Notes: generated by a model not told the origin, from the letters alone. Counted from the first letter of the stretch, positions 32,657-42,256 are shown. The stretch: DNA of 64,000 bases from Microbacterium flavescens (GCF_018588945.1 NZ_JAFIWA010000001.1:124001-188000); one strand, 5' to 3'. Numbers and translations: made by a program.

Positions 32657-34678
32657 CTAGGCCGCGGCGGGGGCCGCCTCGAGGATCGCCCTCGCCGACG
32701 TCGTGCGCCGGCGCGCGACCGCGAGGATCGTCGCGCCGAACGCGAGGACGGTCCAGACGACGAGCCCGGCGAAGGCCGCGCCGATCGCACCCGCTTCGGT
32801 GAGCGCGGCCACCATCCCGTTGTACGCGGGGGACGTCGGCATGAGCGCCGCGAGGTCGGCCAGCACGCCCGGCACCGTCGAGACCACGCCGGTCGCGACG
32901 GCCAGCACGCCGATGAGCGCCGACGCCCAGCGCCCGGCCCCGCCGAAGACGGCCACCAGCGCCTGGTTGACCGCGGCGAACGCGATGCCCGCGACGACGC
33001 TGACGCCGGCGAACGCCCACCACTGGCTCCACTCGTACGATGCCGCTAGCTGCACGACGCCGGCGACGAGGAGACCCTGCGCCGCACCCAGGACCGCCGC
33101 GGGGGCGAACCCGCGCAGCGCCAGTAGCACCGACGGCTCTCGCGCCGTCAGCGCGCGCCGCGAGACCGCCTGCAGTGCGACGAACGTCGCGAGCCCGCCG
33201 AACCACAGCGCGAGGGTCGACAGCAGCGGGATTGCCGAGGCGCCGAACAGCGACGTGCCGACGCCCTCGGCCTCGACCGGGTTCGCGACGACCTCCGCGA
33301 GGCTGGAGGCCTCGGAGTCCGAGTAGGACGGGAGAGCAGCGGATGCCTCGTCCAGGCCGTCCGCGAGCGTCGACGTGCCGTCGGCCAAGGCCGTCACTCC
33401 ATCGGCGAGCGAGGTCGCCCCTTCGCCCGCCTGGCCGATCCCGCCCGCCAGCTGCGACGCGCCCGACGAGAGCTGACCCGCACCGTCGGCGGACTGCGTC
33501 GTTCCGGAGGCGAGCTGGTCGAGGCCGCCGGCGAGCGAGCGCGCGCCGCCCGCAGCCTCGGTGAGCCCCGCGCTGGTCTGCGACATGAGCTCCGAGATGC
33601 CCGACGCGGTCCCGGCGGCGTAGCCGTCCGCGTAGCCGGCGCTCGTCGCCGCGGCTCCCGCGTTCTGGGCGGCCGCGCCCGCGGTCGCGGCGGCGGCGCC
33701 GACCTGTGTGCAGAGCTCCACCGAGCCGCCCGACGCCACGCACTGCTGGGCGAGCCCGCCGAGCGTCTGCGCGAGGCCCAGCGGACCGTTGGCGGGGTCG
33801 TCGTTGCCCAGCAGCAGGGCGAGGGCGAGGGTTTCGTCCGCGGCCGCGCCGGCGTAGCTCGCGGTCGCGTCCGCGGCATCCTGAAGCTCCTGATTGACGA
33901 CCTGCGCGGCCGCCGTGTCGAGCCCGGCCGCGAGGTCGCGCGCCCCGCCGGCCGCACCTGAGATGCCGCCCGCGATCTGATCCAGGCCGCTCTGCAGGTC
34001 GCCGGCTCCCGTCGCGAGACCGTCGGCACCCGACGCCAGCTGCGGCATCCCGTCGGCCAGCTGGGTCGCGCCGTCAGCGGCCTGGCCGGCTCCGTCCGCG
34101 AGCTCGTGCGCGCCCGACGCGGCTTCGCCGAGCTGGTCGCCCAGCGTCGTGAAGCCGAGGAAGACGTTCTCGAGGTAGACCTGCGAGAGCTGATCGCCCA
34201 TGAGGGATGCCGCGGCCGTCGTGACCTGAGCCGTGATGGCGTCGTCGACGATGAGGCTGTCGGGCGGTGTCTGCACCTCGATGGTCGCGCGCTCCGGCGT
34301 CTCGCCCGGCTGGGTCGACGTGGCAGCCGCCGAGAAGTTCTCGGGGATCGTCACGACCGCCGCGTAGGTGCCGTCGGCGAGACCCTCCGCCGCATCGTCG
34401 GCGTTGGAGATGGTCCAGGTGAGGTTGCTCGGCTGTTCGTCGGAGCCCTCGACGAGACCCGCGGTGAGCTGACGCCCCAGCGGGACGAGCTGGTCGTCGA
34501 TCGTGACCGCTTCGTCCTCGTTCACGATGGCGGCCTGAAGGCCGTCGAGACGCTCGACGGGGTTGTACAGCGCGGCGACGAGGACGCCGCCGATCACGAC
34601 GGGCAGCAGGAGCACGCCGATCAGCGTCAGCCAGGTCACGGGCCGGCGCGAGCGCGCGCGTTCGATGTGGAGGGTCAT
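32657..34678 (-). CDS. YhgE/Pip-type membrane protein
   Basis: 673 residues. One helix near 15-38, an outer domain starting NPVERLDGLQAAIVNEDEAV, a long middle (about 185-420) of repeated Ala/Gly/Asp units such as LADGAGQAADGATQLADG and LASGADGLATGAG, and five membrane helices in the C-terminal 200. The middle repeats are the usual YhgE coiled or helical stalk. The family is linked to phage infection and export. ATG 34678 overlaps the stop of the upstream MMPL gene (ATGA). The stalk contains two cysteines (CVASGGSVELC). Confidence 0.87.
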   Translation of the reverse strand: MTLHIERARSRRPVTWLTLIGVLLLPVVIGGVLVAALYNPVERLDGLQAAIVNEDEAVTIDDQLVPLGRQLTAGLVEGSDEQPSNLTWTISNADDAAEGLADGTYAAVVTIPENFSAAATSTQPGETPERATIEVQTPPDSLIVDDAITAQVTTAAASLMGDQLSQVYLENVFLGFTTLGDQLGEAASGAHELADGAGQAADGATQLADGMPQLASGADGLATGAGDLQSGLDQIAGGISGAAGGARDLAAGLDTAAAQVVNQELQDAADATASYAGAAADETLALALLLGNDDPANGPLGLAQTLGGLAQQCVASGGSVELCTQVGAAAATAGAAAQNAGAAATSAGYADGYAAGTASGISELMSQTSAGLTEAAGGARSLAGGLDQLASGTTQSADGAGQLSSGASQLAGGIGQAGEGATSLADGVTALADGTSTLADGLDEASAALPSYSDSEASSLAEVVANPVEAEGVGTSLFGASAIPLLSTLALWFGGLATFVALQAVSRRALTAREPSVLLALRGFAPAAVLGAAQGLLVAGVVQLAASYEWSQWWAFAGVSVVAGIAFAAVNQALVAVFGGAGRWASALIGVLAVATGVVSTVPGVLADLAALMPTSPAYNGMVAALTEAGAIGAAFAGLVVWTVLAFGATILAVARRRTTSARAILEAAPAAA

Positions 34679-37572
34679 GCGGTCACCTCGGCGACAAGAG
34701 AGGAGGAATCGGGGCTGGTCGCGGCGCGCAGCGCGAGCGAACTCACGCCGGACCGGCGGGCATCGGCCAGGAGTGCGAGCGCGGGACCCTCGATCCTCGC
34801 GGTCGCGATGACGGTGAGACGAGCGGATGCCGCGTCCGACCGCGCCCGGACGGCGGCCTCGGCATCGCGCAGCAGCGCGGCGGCCTGGTCGCGGTCGGCG
34901 GCGTCGAGGGTGTCGAGGCCGTCGATCACGACGAGGGTCGTGCGGCCGCTCAGTGCCCGGCGCAGCTCGCCCACGGGATCGTCCGAGTCGGCGAGGATCG
35001 CGACACCGACGTGGGCACGCACCCACGCCGCCCGCTCGGGGAGCAGGTGCCCGGCCACGCGCAGCCGCCCGTCGCTCGGCGCGACGCGGCCGGCGATCGC
35101 GAGCCCGAACGCACGGCCGGCACGGGGGTCGCCCGTCGCGATGAGCGTGCCGCCGGGCTCGACGCGGAAGGACGCGCCGTCGAACAGCGTCACGTCGCCC
35201 GCCGCGCCGCCGTCGGCGCGGACGGCCACATCCTCACCCACGACCGCGGCGGTCGTGTTCGGCTCGGGCCAGTCGGCCAGGGAGAGCTCGCGCTCGACCG
35301 CCTCGCCCTCGATGTCGAAGTGCGGCAGAACCCGCTCGAGCCAGCGAGGCATCCACCACGCCTTCTCACCCAGGAGCGCCATGACGGCCGGCACGAGCGT
35401 CATGCGCACGAGGAACGCGTCGACGGCGATGCCCACCGCGAGGCCGAGCGCGATCGGCTTGATCGACGAGTCGCCCTCGGGCACGAAAGCGGCGAACACG
35501 GCGAACATGATCACGGCGGCAGCCGTCACGACGCGGGCTGAGGCGGTGAAGCCCGAGCGCACGGCGCCGAGCGCGGTGTCGCGGTCGCTGCGCGTCGCGT
35601 GTCCCTTCGTGGCGCGGCGCGCGTGGACGTAGTCCTCCCGCATCCGGCTGACGAGGAAGACCTCGTAGTCCATGGCGAGCCCGAACAGCACTCCCATGAG
35701 GATGATCGGCATGAAGCTGATGACCGGACCCTCGCGGGTCACGTGCAGCAGGTCGGCGCCCCAGCCCCATTCGAAGACGGCGGCGACCACGCCGAACGCG
35801 GCGAGCACGGACAGCAGGTAGCCGAGGGCGGCCTTGATCGGCACCCAGATCGACCGGAACACGATCATCAGGAGCACGAGCGACAGGCCTACGACGAAGA
35901 TGCCGAAGGGCAGCAGGGCCGCGCCCAGGCGGTCGGAGATGTCGATGCCGACGGCGGTGAAACCGGTCACCTTGAGGTCGACGCCGTACTGCTCCTCCAG
36001 CTCCGGCGCGAGCGCGCGCAGCTCCCGGACGAGGTCGGCGGTCGCCGGGTCGTCGGGTGCCGTCTCCGGCACGATCTGGATGAGCCCGGTGTCGGCCGTC
36101 TCGTTCGGGGTCGCGAGCGCGATCTCCTTCACGCCGGGGACCTGCTCGATCTCGTCGGCGAGGTCTGCCATCAGCCCGAGCGGATCCGTCGACGTGACGA
36201 TGGTCCCCGTCATGATGAGCGGGCCGTTCGCCCCCGCGCCGAAGTGCTCGGCCGTGAGGTCGTAGGCCTGACGCGCCTGGCTCGTCTCGGGCTGCTGGCC
36301 CGCGTTGGGCAGTGCGAGTCCGAGGCTCGCCGCGGGGATCGCCATCACGCCCAGCGTGAGGATCACGGCGATGGTGGTCACGATCGGATGCTTCGTGACG
36401 AGCATGACCCAGCGGTTCATCTTCTTCGGCGCGGCCGTGGCGACGGGTGCCTCGCTCGCATCCGTCTCCGTCTCAGCCTCGTCGCCGGCGGCGCGTGATC
36501 CGCGTCGCCCGACGGGCAGCGCGACACCGCGGTGCTTCGTGGCGTGCCCCCAGCCGGCGACCCGGCCCTTGGCGAAGCCGAGGAGCGCCGGCGTCAGGGT
36601 GATGGCCACGACCACGGCGATGGCGACCGCCACGGCCGCGGCGATGCCCATGGTGGTGAGGAACGGGATGCCGGCGAAGCCCAGTCCGATGAGCGCGATG
36701 AGCACGGTGACGCCGGCGAACACGACGGCCGAGCCGGCGGTTCCGGTGGCGCGCGCGGCGGACTCCTCGGGCTCCACGCCGGTGCGCACCTGGTCCTGAT
36801 GTCGCGCGACGATGAAGAGGGCGTAGTCGATGCCGACCGCGAGCCCGAGCATGATCGCGAGCATCGGCGTGGTCGACGAGATCGATGCGAACGCCGTCGA
36901 CACGTAGATGAGCGCGATCGCGAGACCGACGCCGATGAGCGCGGAGATGAGCGGGAACCACGCGACCGCGACCGAGCGGAACGTCACGATGAGCACGAAC
37001 AGAGCGATGAGCACGCCGACCGCCTCGATGAGGGACAGCGCGGGAACCGAAGTGGAGAACAGATCGCCGCCCATGGCGACCTGCGAGCCGTCGGGCAGCG
37101 TCTCGCCAAGGTCGTCGGCTACCTGCTCGAGAGCGTCCTTGGTCTCGTCGGAGACGTCCGTGGACTGCCCGTCGAACTGCAGGCGGATGATGGCGGCGGA
37201 CTCGTCGTCCGAGACCATGCCCGTGACCATTTCGCTGAACGGATCGGTGACGGCGATGACGCCGTCGATGTCCTCGAGACGAGCCACCGTGTCGTCGATC
37301 TCGGCGGCGTACGGGTCCTGGGTGACCGTCTCGCCGTCGGCGGCGACGATCACGAGCTGCGCGCTCGTGCCGCTGGCCTGCGGAAAGCTGCGGTCGAGCA
37401 GCTGGATGCCCTCCTGCGCCTCGGTCCCGGGGATCGAGAAGGAGTTGTCGGTGCCCTTCATGAAGGCCAGCGCGCCGCCGCCGGCGATGCCGAGCAGGAG
37501 CACCCAGGCCACGAGCACCCGCCAGGGGTGACGGTAGGACCAACGGCCGAGGGCATACAGCAGGGTGGACAC
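34675..37572 (-). CDS. MMPL/RND-family transporter with C-terminal ABC-like domain lacking Walker A
   Basis: 965 residues. RND-type core of about 740 residues: helix 1 near 15-35, outer domains, two sets of membrane helices, and the conserved GLAVGIDYALFIVARHQDQ and GLAMDYEVFLVSRMREDY stretches. Extra C-terminal region from about residue 750: VEPGGTLIATGDPRAGRAF sits where an ABC P-loop (GxxGxGKS/T) should be, but the Lys-Ser/Thr is gone. Later TTLVVIDGLDTLD looks like a Walker B. GTG start after GGAGG. The TetR gene is divergent. Confidence 0.88.
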   Translation of the reverse strand: MSTLLYALGRWSYRHPWRVLVAWVLLLGIAGGGALAFMKGTDNSFSIPGTEAQEGIQLLDRSFPQASGTSAQLVIVAADGETVTQDPYAAEIDDTVARLEDIDGVIAVTDPFSEMVTGMVSDDESAAIIRLQFDGQSTDVSDETKDALEQVADDLGETLPDGSQVAMGGDLFSTSVPALSLIEAVGVLIALFVLIVTFRSVAVAWFPLISALIGVGLAIALIYVSTAFASISSTTPMLAIMLGLAVGIDYALFIVARHQDQVRTGVEPEESAARATGTAGSAVVFAGVTVLIALIGLGFAGIPFLTTMGIAAAVAVAIAVVVAITLTPALLGFAKGRVAGWGHATKHRGVALPVGRRGSRAAGDEAETETDASEAPVATAAPKKMNRWVMLVTKHPIVTTIAVILTLGVMAIPAASLGLALPNAGQQPETSQARQAYDLTAEHFGAGANGPLIMTGTIVTSTDPLGLMADLADEIEQVPGVKEIALATPNETADTGLIQIVPETAPDDPATADLVRELRALAPELEEQYGVDLKVTGFTAVGIDISDRLGAALLPFGIFVVGLSLVLLMIVFRSIWVPIKAALGYLLSVLAAFGVVAAVFEWGWGADLLHVTREGPVISFMPIILMGVLFGLAMDYEVFLVSRMREDYVHARRATKGHATRSDRDTALGAVRSGFTASARVVTAAAVIMFAVFAAFVPEGDSSIKPIALGLAVGIAVDAFLVRMTLVPAVMALLGEKAWWMPRWLERVLPHFDIEGEAVERELSLADWPEPNTTAAVVGEDVAVRADGGAAGDVTLFDGASFRVEPGGTLIATGDPRAGRAFGLAIAGRVAPSDGRLRVAGHLLPERAAWVRAHVGVAILADSDDPVGELRRALSGRTTLVVIDGLDTLDAADRDQAAALLRDAEAAVRARSDAASARLTVIATARIEGPALALLADARRSGVSSLALRAATSPDSSSLVAEVTA

Positions 37573-37605
37573 AGCGCCTCCGCGTTCAGGACGGGTTCAA
37601 GATTG

Positions 37606-37640
37606 CGATACAGCGCTGTATCGGATACATGAGTGTATCG
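37606..37640. promoter_or_regulatory. Two tandem TetR operator sites
   Basis: CGATACAGCGCTGTATCG at 37606-37623 is a perfect 18-bp palindrome. GATACATGAGTGTATC at 37624-37639 repeats the same half-sites. Both fit GATACA-N4-TGTATC, 17 bp apart. They lie between the divergent MMPL and TetR genes, so one protein pair could control both. Confidence 0.8.
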
Positions 37641-37700
37641 TAAGGCGGGTTGCCGTCCTGAAACTGAGTACTGCGTGTGAGACTGGCGAAGGAGGATCTC

Positions 37701-38342
37701 TTGAGCGACACGAGCGTCACGTCGCCTCGCCGCGAGGCGACGCGGCAGAAGCTGTTGGATGCCGCCGCCCAGGTCTTCGCCGAGGTGGGGCTGGATGCGG
37801 CATCCGTCGAAGCCGTCTGCGACCGCGCCGGCTTCACGCGTGGTGCGTTCTACTCGAACTTCGAGACGAAGGACGAGCTGTTCCTCGAACTGGCCGCACG
37901 TGTGTCGCGCGAGCGCGTCTCCGCGGTGCGCGCACGGGTCGCCGAGCTCGAGCGCGACGGTGCGTTCGCCGATGTCCCCGCCAACGCCCTCCAGATCGTG
38001 CAGCAGGTGCTCGACATGTCGGCGGATGACCGCCTGGGCGTCCTGCTCATGAGCGAGATCCGCATCCACGCGCTGCGCACGCCGGCGCTCGCCGCTGCGT
38101 ACCTGGCGCAGACCGAAGAGATGCTGGAGAGCGTCGCGCAGATCATCGACGACATCGGGCGCGCCGAGGCGTTCACCTTCCGGCTCGAGCCGCTCGACGC
38201 GGCACGCCTCATGCTGACGGTATGGGAGGGCGCGGCCGTGCGGTCGGTCATGGCCGGCGCCGACCAGGCCCAGTTGCAGCGCGCCACGAACGAAGAGCTC
38301 GCCCGCGTCGCGCAGCTGCTCATCGAGCCGTCGGGCGACTGA
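37701..38342 (+). CDS. TetR/AcrR-family repressor
   Basis: 213 residues. HTH domain: REATRQKLLDAAAQVFAEVGL, ASVEAVCDRAGFTRGAFYSNFETKDELFLEL. The ligand domain is all-helical with no Cys. Start TTG 37701 is chosen because GGAGG at 37691-37695 lies 5 nt before it; the earlier GTG at 37677 lacks such a site. It likely represses the YhgE/MMPL operon and itself through the paired palindromes. Confidence 0.88.
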   Translation: MSDTSVTSPRREATRQKLLDAAAQVFAEVGLDAASVEAVCDRAGFTRGAFYSNFETKDELFLELAARVSRERVSAVRARVAELERDGAFADVPANALQIVQQVLDMSADDRLGVLLMSEIRIHALRTPALAAAYLAQTEEMLESVAQIIDDIGRAEAFTFRLEPLDAARLMLTVWEGAAVRSVMAGADQAQLQRATNEELARVAQLLIEPSGD

Positions 38343-38372
38343 GCGTCCGCCGCCGCACCGATCGGCAGCGGG

Positions 38373-39383
38373 TCAGATCGCGGCGCCCGCGAGCAAGGCG
38401 TGGCAGCGCGCCAGCCGGTCGAGCCACCATTCACGACGGTCAGCGGATGCCTCGTGCCGAGCGAGCAGCTCCGGGTCGGGCGCCACGCGCCCGACCGGCA
38501 GCATCCCGCCCACGGGTGCGAGCGGCGGGGTCGTCACGTCGGCGGTGAACAGCGAGGCCGTTCCCAGACCGCAGTCGTAGTCGAGCTCGGGAAGCGCGGC
38601 GGCGAGAGCCGCGCCCATGGAGAGCCCGATCGAGGTGTCGAGCGCGCTCGACACGACGGCCGGCAGCCCGGCCTCCGCCACGATCGCCAGCGCTCGCCGC
38701 ACGCCGCCGAGCGGCTGAGCCTTGACGACGAGGAGGTCTGCGGCACCGGCGCGCGCCACGGCGAGGGGATCCGACGCCTTCCGCACGCTCTCGTCGGCAG
38801 CGATCGGGATGCCCATGTACTTCACGCGGCGGCGCAGCTCGGCGAGCTCGTCGACGGCGGCGCACGGCTGCTCGGCGTACTCGAGATCGAACTCGGCAAG
38901 CGCGTGCAGCGCCCGCTCGGCCTCATCGACGTTCCAGCCGCCGTTCGCGTCGACGCGCACGCGCCCCTCCGGCCCCATGGCCTCGCGCACCGCGCGCACG
39001 CGGTCGACATCGTCCGACAGTCGCTGCCCGCCCTCGGCGACCTTGACCTTCGCCGTGCGACAGCCGTCGAAGCGCGCGAGGACGGAGGGGACGGATGCCG
39101 CGGCCACCGCCGGCACCGTCGCGTTGACCGGGATCTCCTGCCGGACGGCGGCGGGCTGCGGCATCCATCCGAAATCTATGGCGGCGGTGAGCCACGTGGC
39201 CGCCTCGCGATCGTCGTACTCGGCGAAGGGGGAGAACTCGGTCCAGCCCTCCGGGCCTTCGAACACCAGCGCCTCGCGCACCTCGATGCCGCGGAAGCGC
39301 GCGGCGAGGGGCAGTGCGACGACCCGCGCCGAAGCGAGGAGTTCGGATAGAGGCGGGACGGAGTTGCTCACGCGACCCATCAT
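38373..39383 (-). CDS. menC: o-Succinylbenzoate synthase
   Basis: Dehydrates SHCHC to o-succinylbenzoate in menaquinone synthesis. 336 residues, enolase-superfamily barrel: Lys112 and Lys114 in KVKV (Lys112 or 114 is the base), metal ligands Asp145 (DANG), Glu171 (EQPCA), Asp197 (ADES) and second Lys221 (VKAQPLGG). Start: ATG 39383, with ATG 39380 and GTG 39371 as options. It lies 7 bp after a small gene on the same strand, probably the same mRNA. Confidence 0.93.
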   Translation of the reverse strand: MMGRVSNSVPPLSELLASARVVALPLAARFRGIEVREALVFEGPEGWTEFSPFAEYDDREAATWLTAAIDFGWMPQPAAVRQEIPVNATVPAVAAASVPSVLARFDGCRTAKVKVAEGGQRLSDDVDRVRAVREAMGPEGRVRVDANGGWNVDEAERALHALAEFDLEYAEQPCAAVDELAELRRRVKYMGIPIAADESVRKASDPLAVARAGAADLLVVKAQPLGGVRRALAIVAEAGLPAVVSSALDTSIGLSMGAALAAALPELDYDCGLGTASLFTADVTTPPLAPVGGMLPVGRVAPDPELLARHEASADRREWWLDRLARCHALLAGAAI

Positions 39384-39390
39384 GCCCAGG

Positions 39391-39567
39391 TCAGAAGTAA
39401 TACGTCTGGTTCTGCACCGACCGCGCGCCAGAGCGGTTGTTCGCCTCGCCGGCGCTGCGGGCGGCGGCCACCTGCGCCTCGTGACGCGCCTGTGCCTCTT
39501 CGTGGCTCAAGGGCTTGCCGAACACGGCGTGCCGGATGCGGGTGAACAGCGAGGGCTTGGCGGTCAT
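39391..39567 (-). CDS. Small conserved hypothetical protein
   Basis: 58 residues: MTAKPSLFTRIRHAVFGKPL, then SHEEAQARHEAQVAAARSAG, ending NQTYYF. It begins with an amphipathic, basic stretch and then a Glu/Ala/Arg helix. No family recognised. GAAGGAGG before the ATG is a strong Shine-Dalgarno. Located upstream of menC by 7 bp and probably cotranscribed. Confidence 0.7.
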   Translation of the reverse strand: MTAKPSLFTRIRHAVFGKPLSHEEAQARHEAQVAAARSAGEANNRSGARSVQNQTYYF

Positions 39568-39632
39568 GGTGGCCTCCTTCGGGTCATCGTCGCACGGGGC
39601 GGGCGGCTCGGCAATCACATTTGTGAACCGCC

Positions 39633-41294
39633 TCAGCCGATGCGTCCGTCGCCGGGCCGAGCCACCCTCATCCAGGCCCAGCCGTACGCGGGCAGCTCGC
39701 ACTCCACTCGCCCACGGTCGTCGAGCTCGAAGCGGTCCGGGCCGAAGAGGTTGCTGAGCTGTGTGCCGTCGGGCTCTTCGGCCAGCGACAGCGTCACCCG
39801 TGCCGGCTCGTCGGCGAAGTTGTGCAGGGCGATCATGCGCCCGACGTCCGCGCTCACCGAGTGGGCGAGCACCGACGGCGCATCGTGCTCGAGGATCTCG
39901 ACCTCGCCCCACCCGATCTCGGGGGAGATCCGGTAGCGCGCCGCCAGGCGGCGGATGAAGTGCAGCAGCGACTCCTCGTCGTTGAGCTGAGCCGACGCGT
40001 TGACGTGGGCGGGGGAGTACCCGCCTTCGGGCAGCGGTGCTGCCAGTCGCGAGGGAGCCGCCGTGGAGAAGCCGCCGTTGCGGGCGTCGCTCCACTGCAT
40101 CGGCGTTCGTACGGCGAGGCGCCCGGCGACGTCGGGATTCTCGCCCATTCCGATCTCTTCGCCGTAGAACAGCACCGGGGTGCCCGGAAGCGAGAAGAGC
40201 AGGCTGTAGACCATGCGCACGCGGCGTGGATCTCCGCCCAGCATCGGGGGCAGGCGGCGCGTGATCCCTCGACCGAACACGCGCTGTCGCTCGTCGGGTG
40301 CGAAGGCCTCGAAGACCTCGTCGCGCTCCTTGTCGGTCAGCTTGTCGAGCGTCAGCTCGTCGTGGTTGCGCACGAAGTTCGCCCACTGCGCCTCGGTCGC
40401 GATGGCCGGCCGAGCGCGGAGCGCCTTCGCCAGCGGCCGGGGGTCGGACCGTGCGAGCGAGAGGTACATCGCCTGCATGCCGTTGAAGTCGAACTGGAGG
40501 GTGAGCTCCTCGCCCTTGCCGCTGCCGAAGTAGGCGGTCTGCTCGCGGTACGGCAGGTTGACCTCGCCGAGCAGCACGGCCTCCCTGGACCGCCGCCGGA
40601 GGAACTGGCGCAGGTCGCGCAGGTACTGGTGCGGATCGGCGAACTCCTTGCCCTCCGGCACCTCGATGAGGAACGGCACGGCGTCCACTCGGAAGCCCGA
40701 GATGCCCATCTGCAGCCAGAAGCCGATCGTCTTGGCGATCTCGTCGCGCACGGTCGGGTTGGCGATGTTGAGATCTGGCTGATGGCTGTAGAAGCTGTGC
40801 AGGTAGTACTGCCCGGTCTTCTCGTCGAGCTCCCACAGGGTGCTCTCCTCACCGGGGAAGACGGCGTTCACGTTATTCTCGGGCGGCTCGTCGCGCCACA
40901 CGTAGAAGTCGCGGAAGGGGGACGTCTTCGACCGCCGCGCGGCGACGAACCAGGGGTGCTTGTCGGACGTGTGGTTCACGACGAGGTCGACGATCACGCG
41001 CATGCCGTGGTCGCGCGCCGTGCGCACGATCTCCACGAGGTCGCCGTGCGTCCCCAGGCGCGGATCGACGCCGTAGAAGTCGGTCACGTCGTAGCCGTCA
41101 TCGCGGTCGGCGGTCGGATAGAAAGGCATGAGCCACAGGCACGTCACGCCGAGGTCGGCGAGGTAGTCGATGCGACTGCCGAGACCGGTGAGGTCGCCGA
41201 TGCCATCGCCGTTGGAGTCGAGGTAGGTCTCGACGTCGAGGCAGTAGACGACGCTCGTCTTCCACCACAGATCGCTCGTGTCGGTGATCTTCAC
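39633..41294 (-). CDS. GH13 family glycosidase, trehalose-synthase-like
   Basis: 553 residues. TIM-barrel amylase family: HTSDKHPWF region IV-like near 108-116, nucleophile Asp204 (GFRVDAVP), acid Glu244 (LLGEVN), and Asp312 in VRNHDELT. The N-terminus DLWWKTSVVYCLDVETYLDSNGDGIGDLTGL is typical of GH13 trehalose synthases and alpha-glucosidases (GH13_16). It could interconvert maltose and trehalose. The C-terminal sandwich domain is short. GTG start overlaps the flavoprotein stop, with GGAGG 6 nt before. Confidence 0.85.
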   Translation of the reverse strand: MKITDTSDLWWKTSVVYCLDVETYLDSNGDGIGDLTGLGSRIDYLADLGVTCLWLMPFYPTADRDDGYDVTDFYGVDPRLGTHGDLVEIVRTARDHGMRVIVDLVVNHTSDKHPWFVAARRSKTSPFRDFYVWRDEPPENNVNAVFPGEESTLWELDEKTGQYYLHSFYSHQPDLNIANPTVRDEIAKTIGFWLQMGISGFRVDAVPFLIEVPEGKEFADPHQYLRDLRQFLRRRSREAVLLGEVNLPYREQTAYFGSGKGEELTLQFDFNGMQAMYLSLARSDPRPLAKALRARPAIATEAQWANFVRNHDELTLDKLTDKERDEVFEAFAPDERQRVFGRGITRRLPPMLGGDPRRVRMVYSLLFSLPGTPVLFYGEEIGMGENPDVAGRLAVRTPMQWSDARNGGFSTAAPSRLAAPLPEGGYSPAHVNASAQLNDEESLLHFIRRLAARYRISPEIGWGEVEILEHDAPSVLAHSVSADVGRMIALHNFADEPARVTLSLAEEPDGTQLSNLFGPDRFELDDRGRVECELPAYGWAWMRVARPGDGRIG

Positions 41295-42256
41295 TGGAAC
41301 CTCCGTAGGGCCGGGAGCAGTTCGGACGCGGCGCGATCGAGGAACGCGTTCTGGTCCTTGCCGACGTGGTGCAGGTAGACGCGGTCGAAGCCGATGCGGG
41401 TGAGCTCGGTGATCCGCTGCGCGAGGGCCGCGGCATCCGTGTCCACCAGCACGGCTTTGCGCAGCTCGCCCTCGTCCGGATCGCCGACCGCGGCGTCGAA
41501 GTCTTCGGGCTGGTCGAAGTCCCAGGCTCGCGGGGGGCCGATGAGGCCGTTCCGCCATTGATCCTTCGCGAGGGCGAGGGCTGCGGCATCCGTCTCCGCC
41601 AGCGACAGGTGGACCTGCAGGACGCACGGTCCTTCTCCGCCGGCCGAGCGGTAGGCCTCGACGACGCGGCGCAGCGATTCCGGGTCCTGGGCGACGGTGG
41701 CGAGGCCGTCGACGCGGCCGGCGAGCCAGCCCGCCGTCTCAGCGCTGACCGCCGCACCGAACAGCGGCGGGGGCGCGTCGGGCAGCGACCACACCCGGGC
41801 GCGGTGCACGCGCACGTGCCCGTCGTGCGTGACCTCATCGCCCGCGAGCAGGCGCCGAATGACGTCGATGGACTCCTCGAGCCGCGTGTTGCGGTCGTCC
41901 TTCGACGGCCAGGGGTCGCCGGTGACGTGCTCGTTCATCGCCTCGCCGCTGCCGAGCGCCGTCCAGAACCGGCCAGGGAACATCTCCTCGAGGGTGGCGA
42001 TGGCCTGGGCGATCACGACCGGGTGGTAGCGCTGACCGGGGGCATTGACTACGCCGAGGGAGAAGGACGTCGAGGCGAGGGCCGCGCCGAGCCACGACCA
42101 CGCGAAGCCCGACTCGCCCTGCCGGACTCCCCACGGGGCGAGGTGGTCGGAGCACATCGCTCCGTCGAAGCCGGCGTTCTCTGCGCCGACGACGGAGGTC
42201 AGCAGCGCGCTCGGGGGGAGCTGCTCGTGCGAGGCGTGGTATCCGATGAAGACCAT
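41291..42256 (-). CDS. LLM-class flavoprotein, non-F420-type (TIGR03885-like)
   Basis: 321 residues. Luciferase-like fold: MVFIGYHASHEQLPPSALL, DGAMCSDHLAPWGVRQGESG, LEEMFPGRFWTALGSGEAMNEH near 95-116. The last segment is typical of TIGR03885, annotated as a probable non-F420 flavin oxidoreductase, and often found next to amylase-family genes. That is exactly the case here: GTGA overlap with the GH13 gene. A link between sugar and flavin chemistry is inferred from context only. Confidence 0.82.
   Translation of the reverse strand: MVFIGYHASHEQLPPSALLTSVVGAENAGFDGAMCSDHLAPWGVRQGESGFAWSWLGAALASTSFSLGVVNAPGQRYHPVVIAQAIATLEEMFPGRFWTALGSGEAMNEHVTGDPWPSKDDRNTRLEESIDVIRRLLAGDEVTHDGHVRVHRARVWSLPDAPPPLFGAAVSAETAGWLAGRVDGLATVAQDPESLRRVVEAYRSAGGEGPCVLQVHLSLAETDAAALALAKDQWRNGLIGPPRAWDFDQPEDFDAAVGDPDEGELRKAVLVDTDAAALAQRITELTRIGFDRVYLHHVGKDQNAFLDRAASELLPALRRFQ

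Noticed and set aside
39391..40836. Single 481-residue frame joining the small gene at 39391 with the GH13 region
   Set aside because: The frame reads the wrong phase through GH13. The true small protein starts at ATG 39567 after a strong Shine-Dalgarno.
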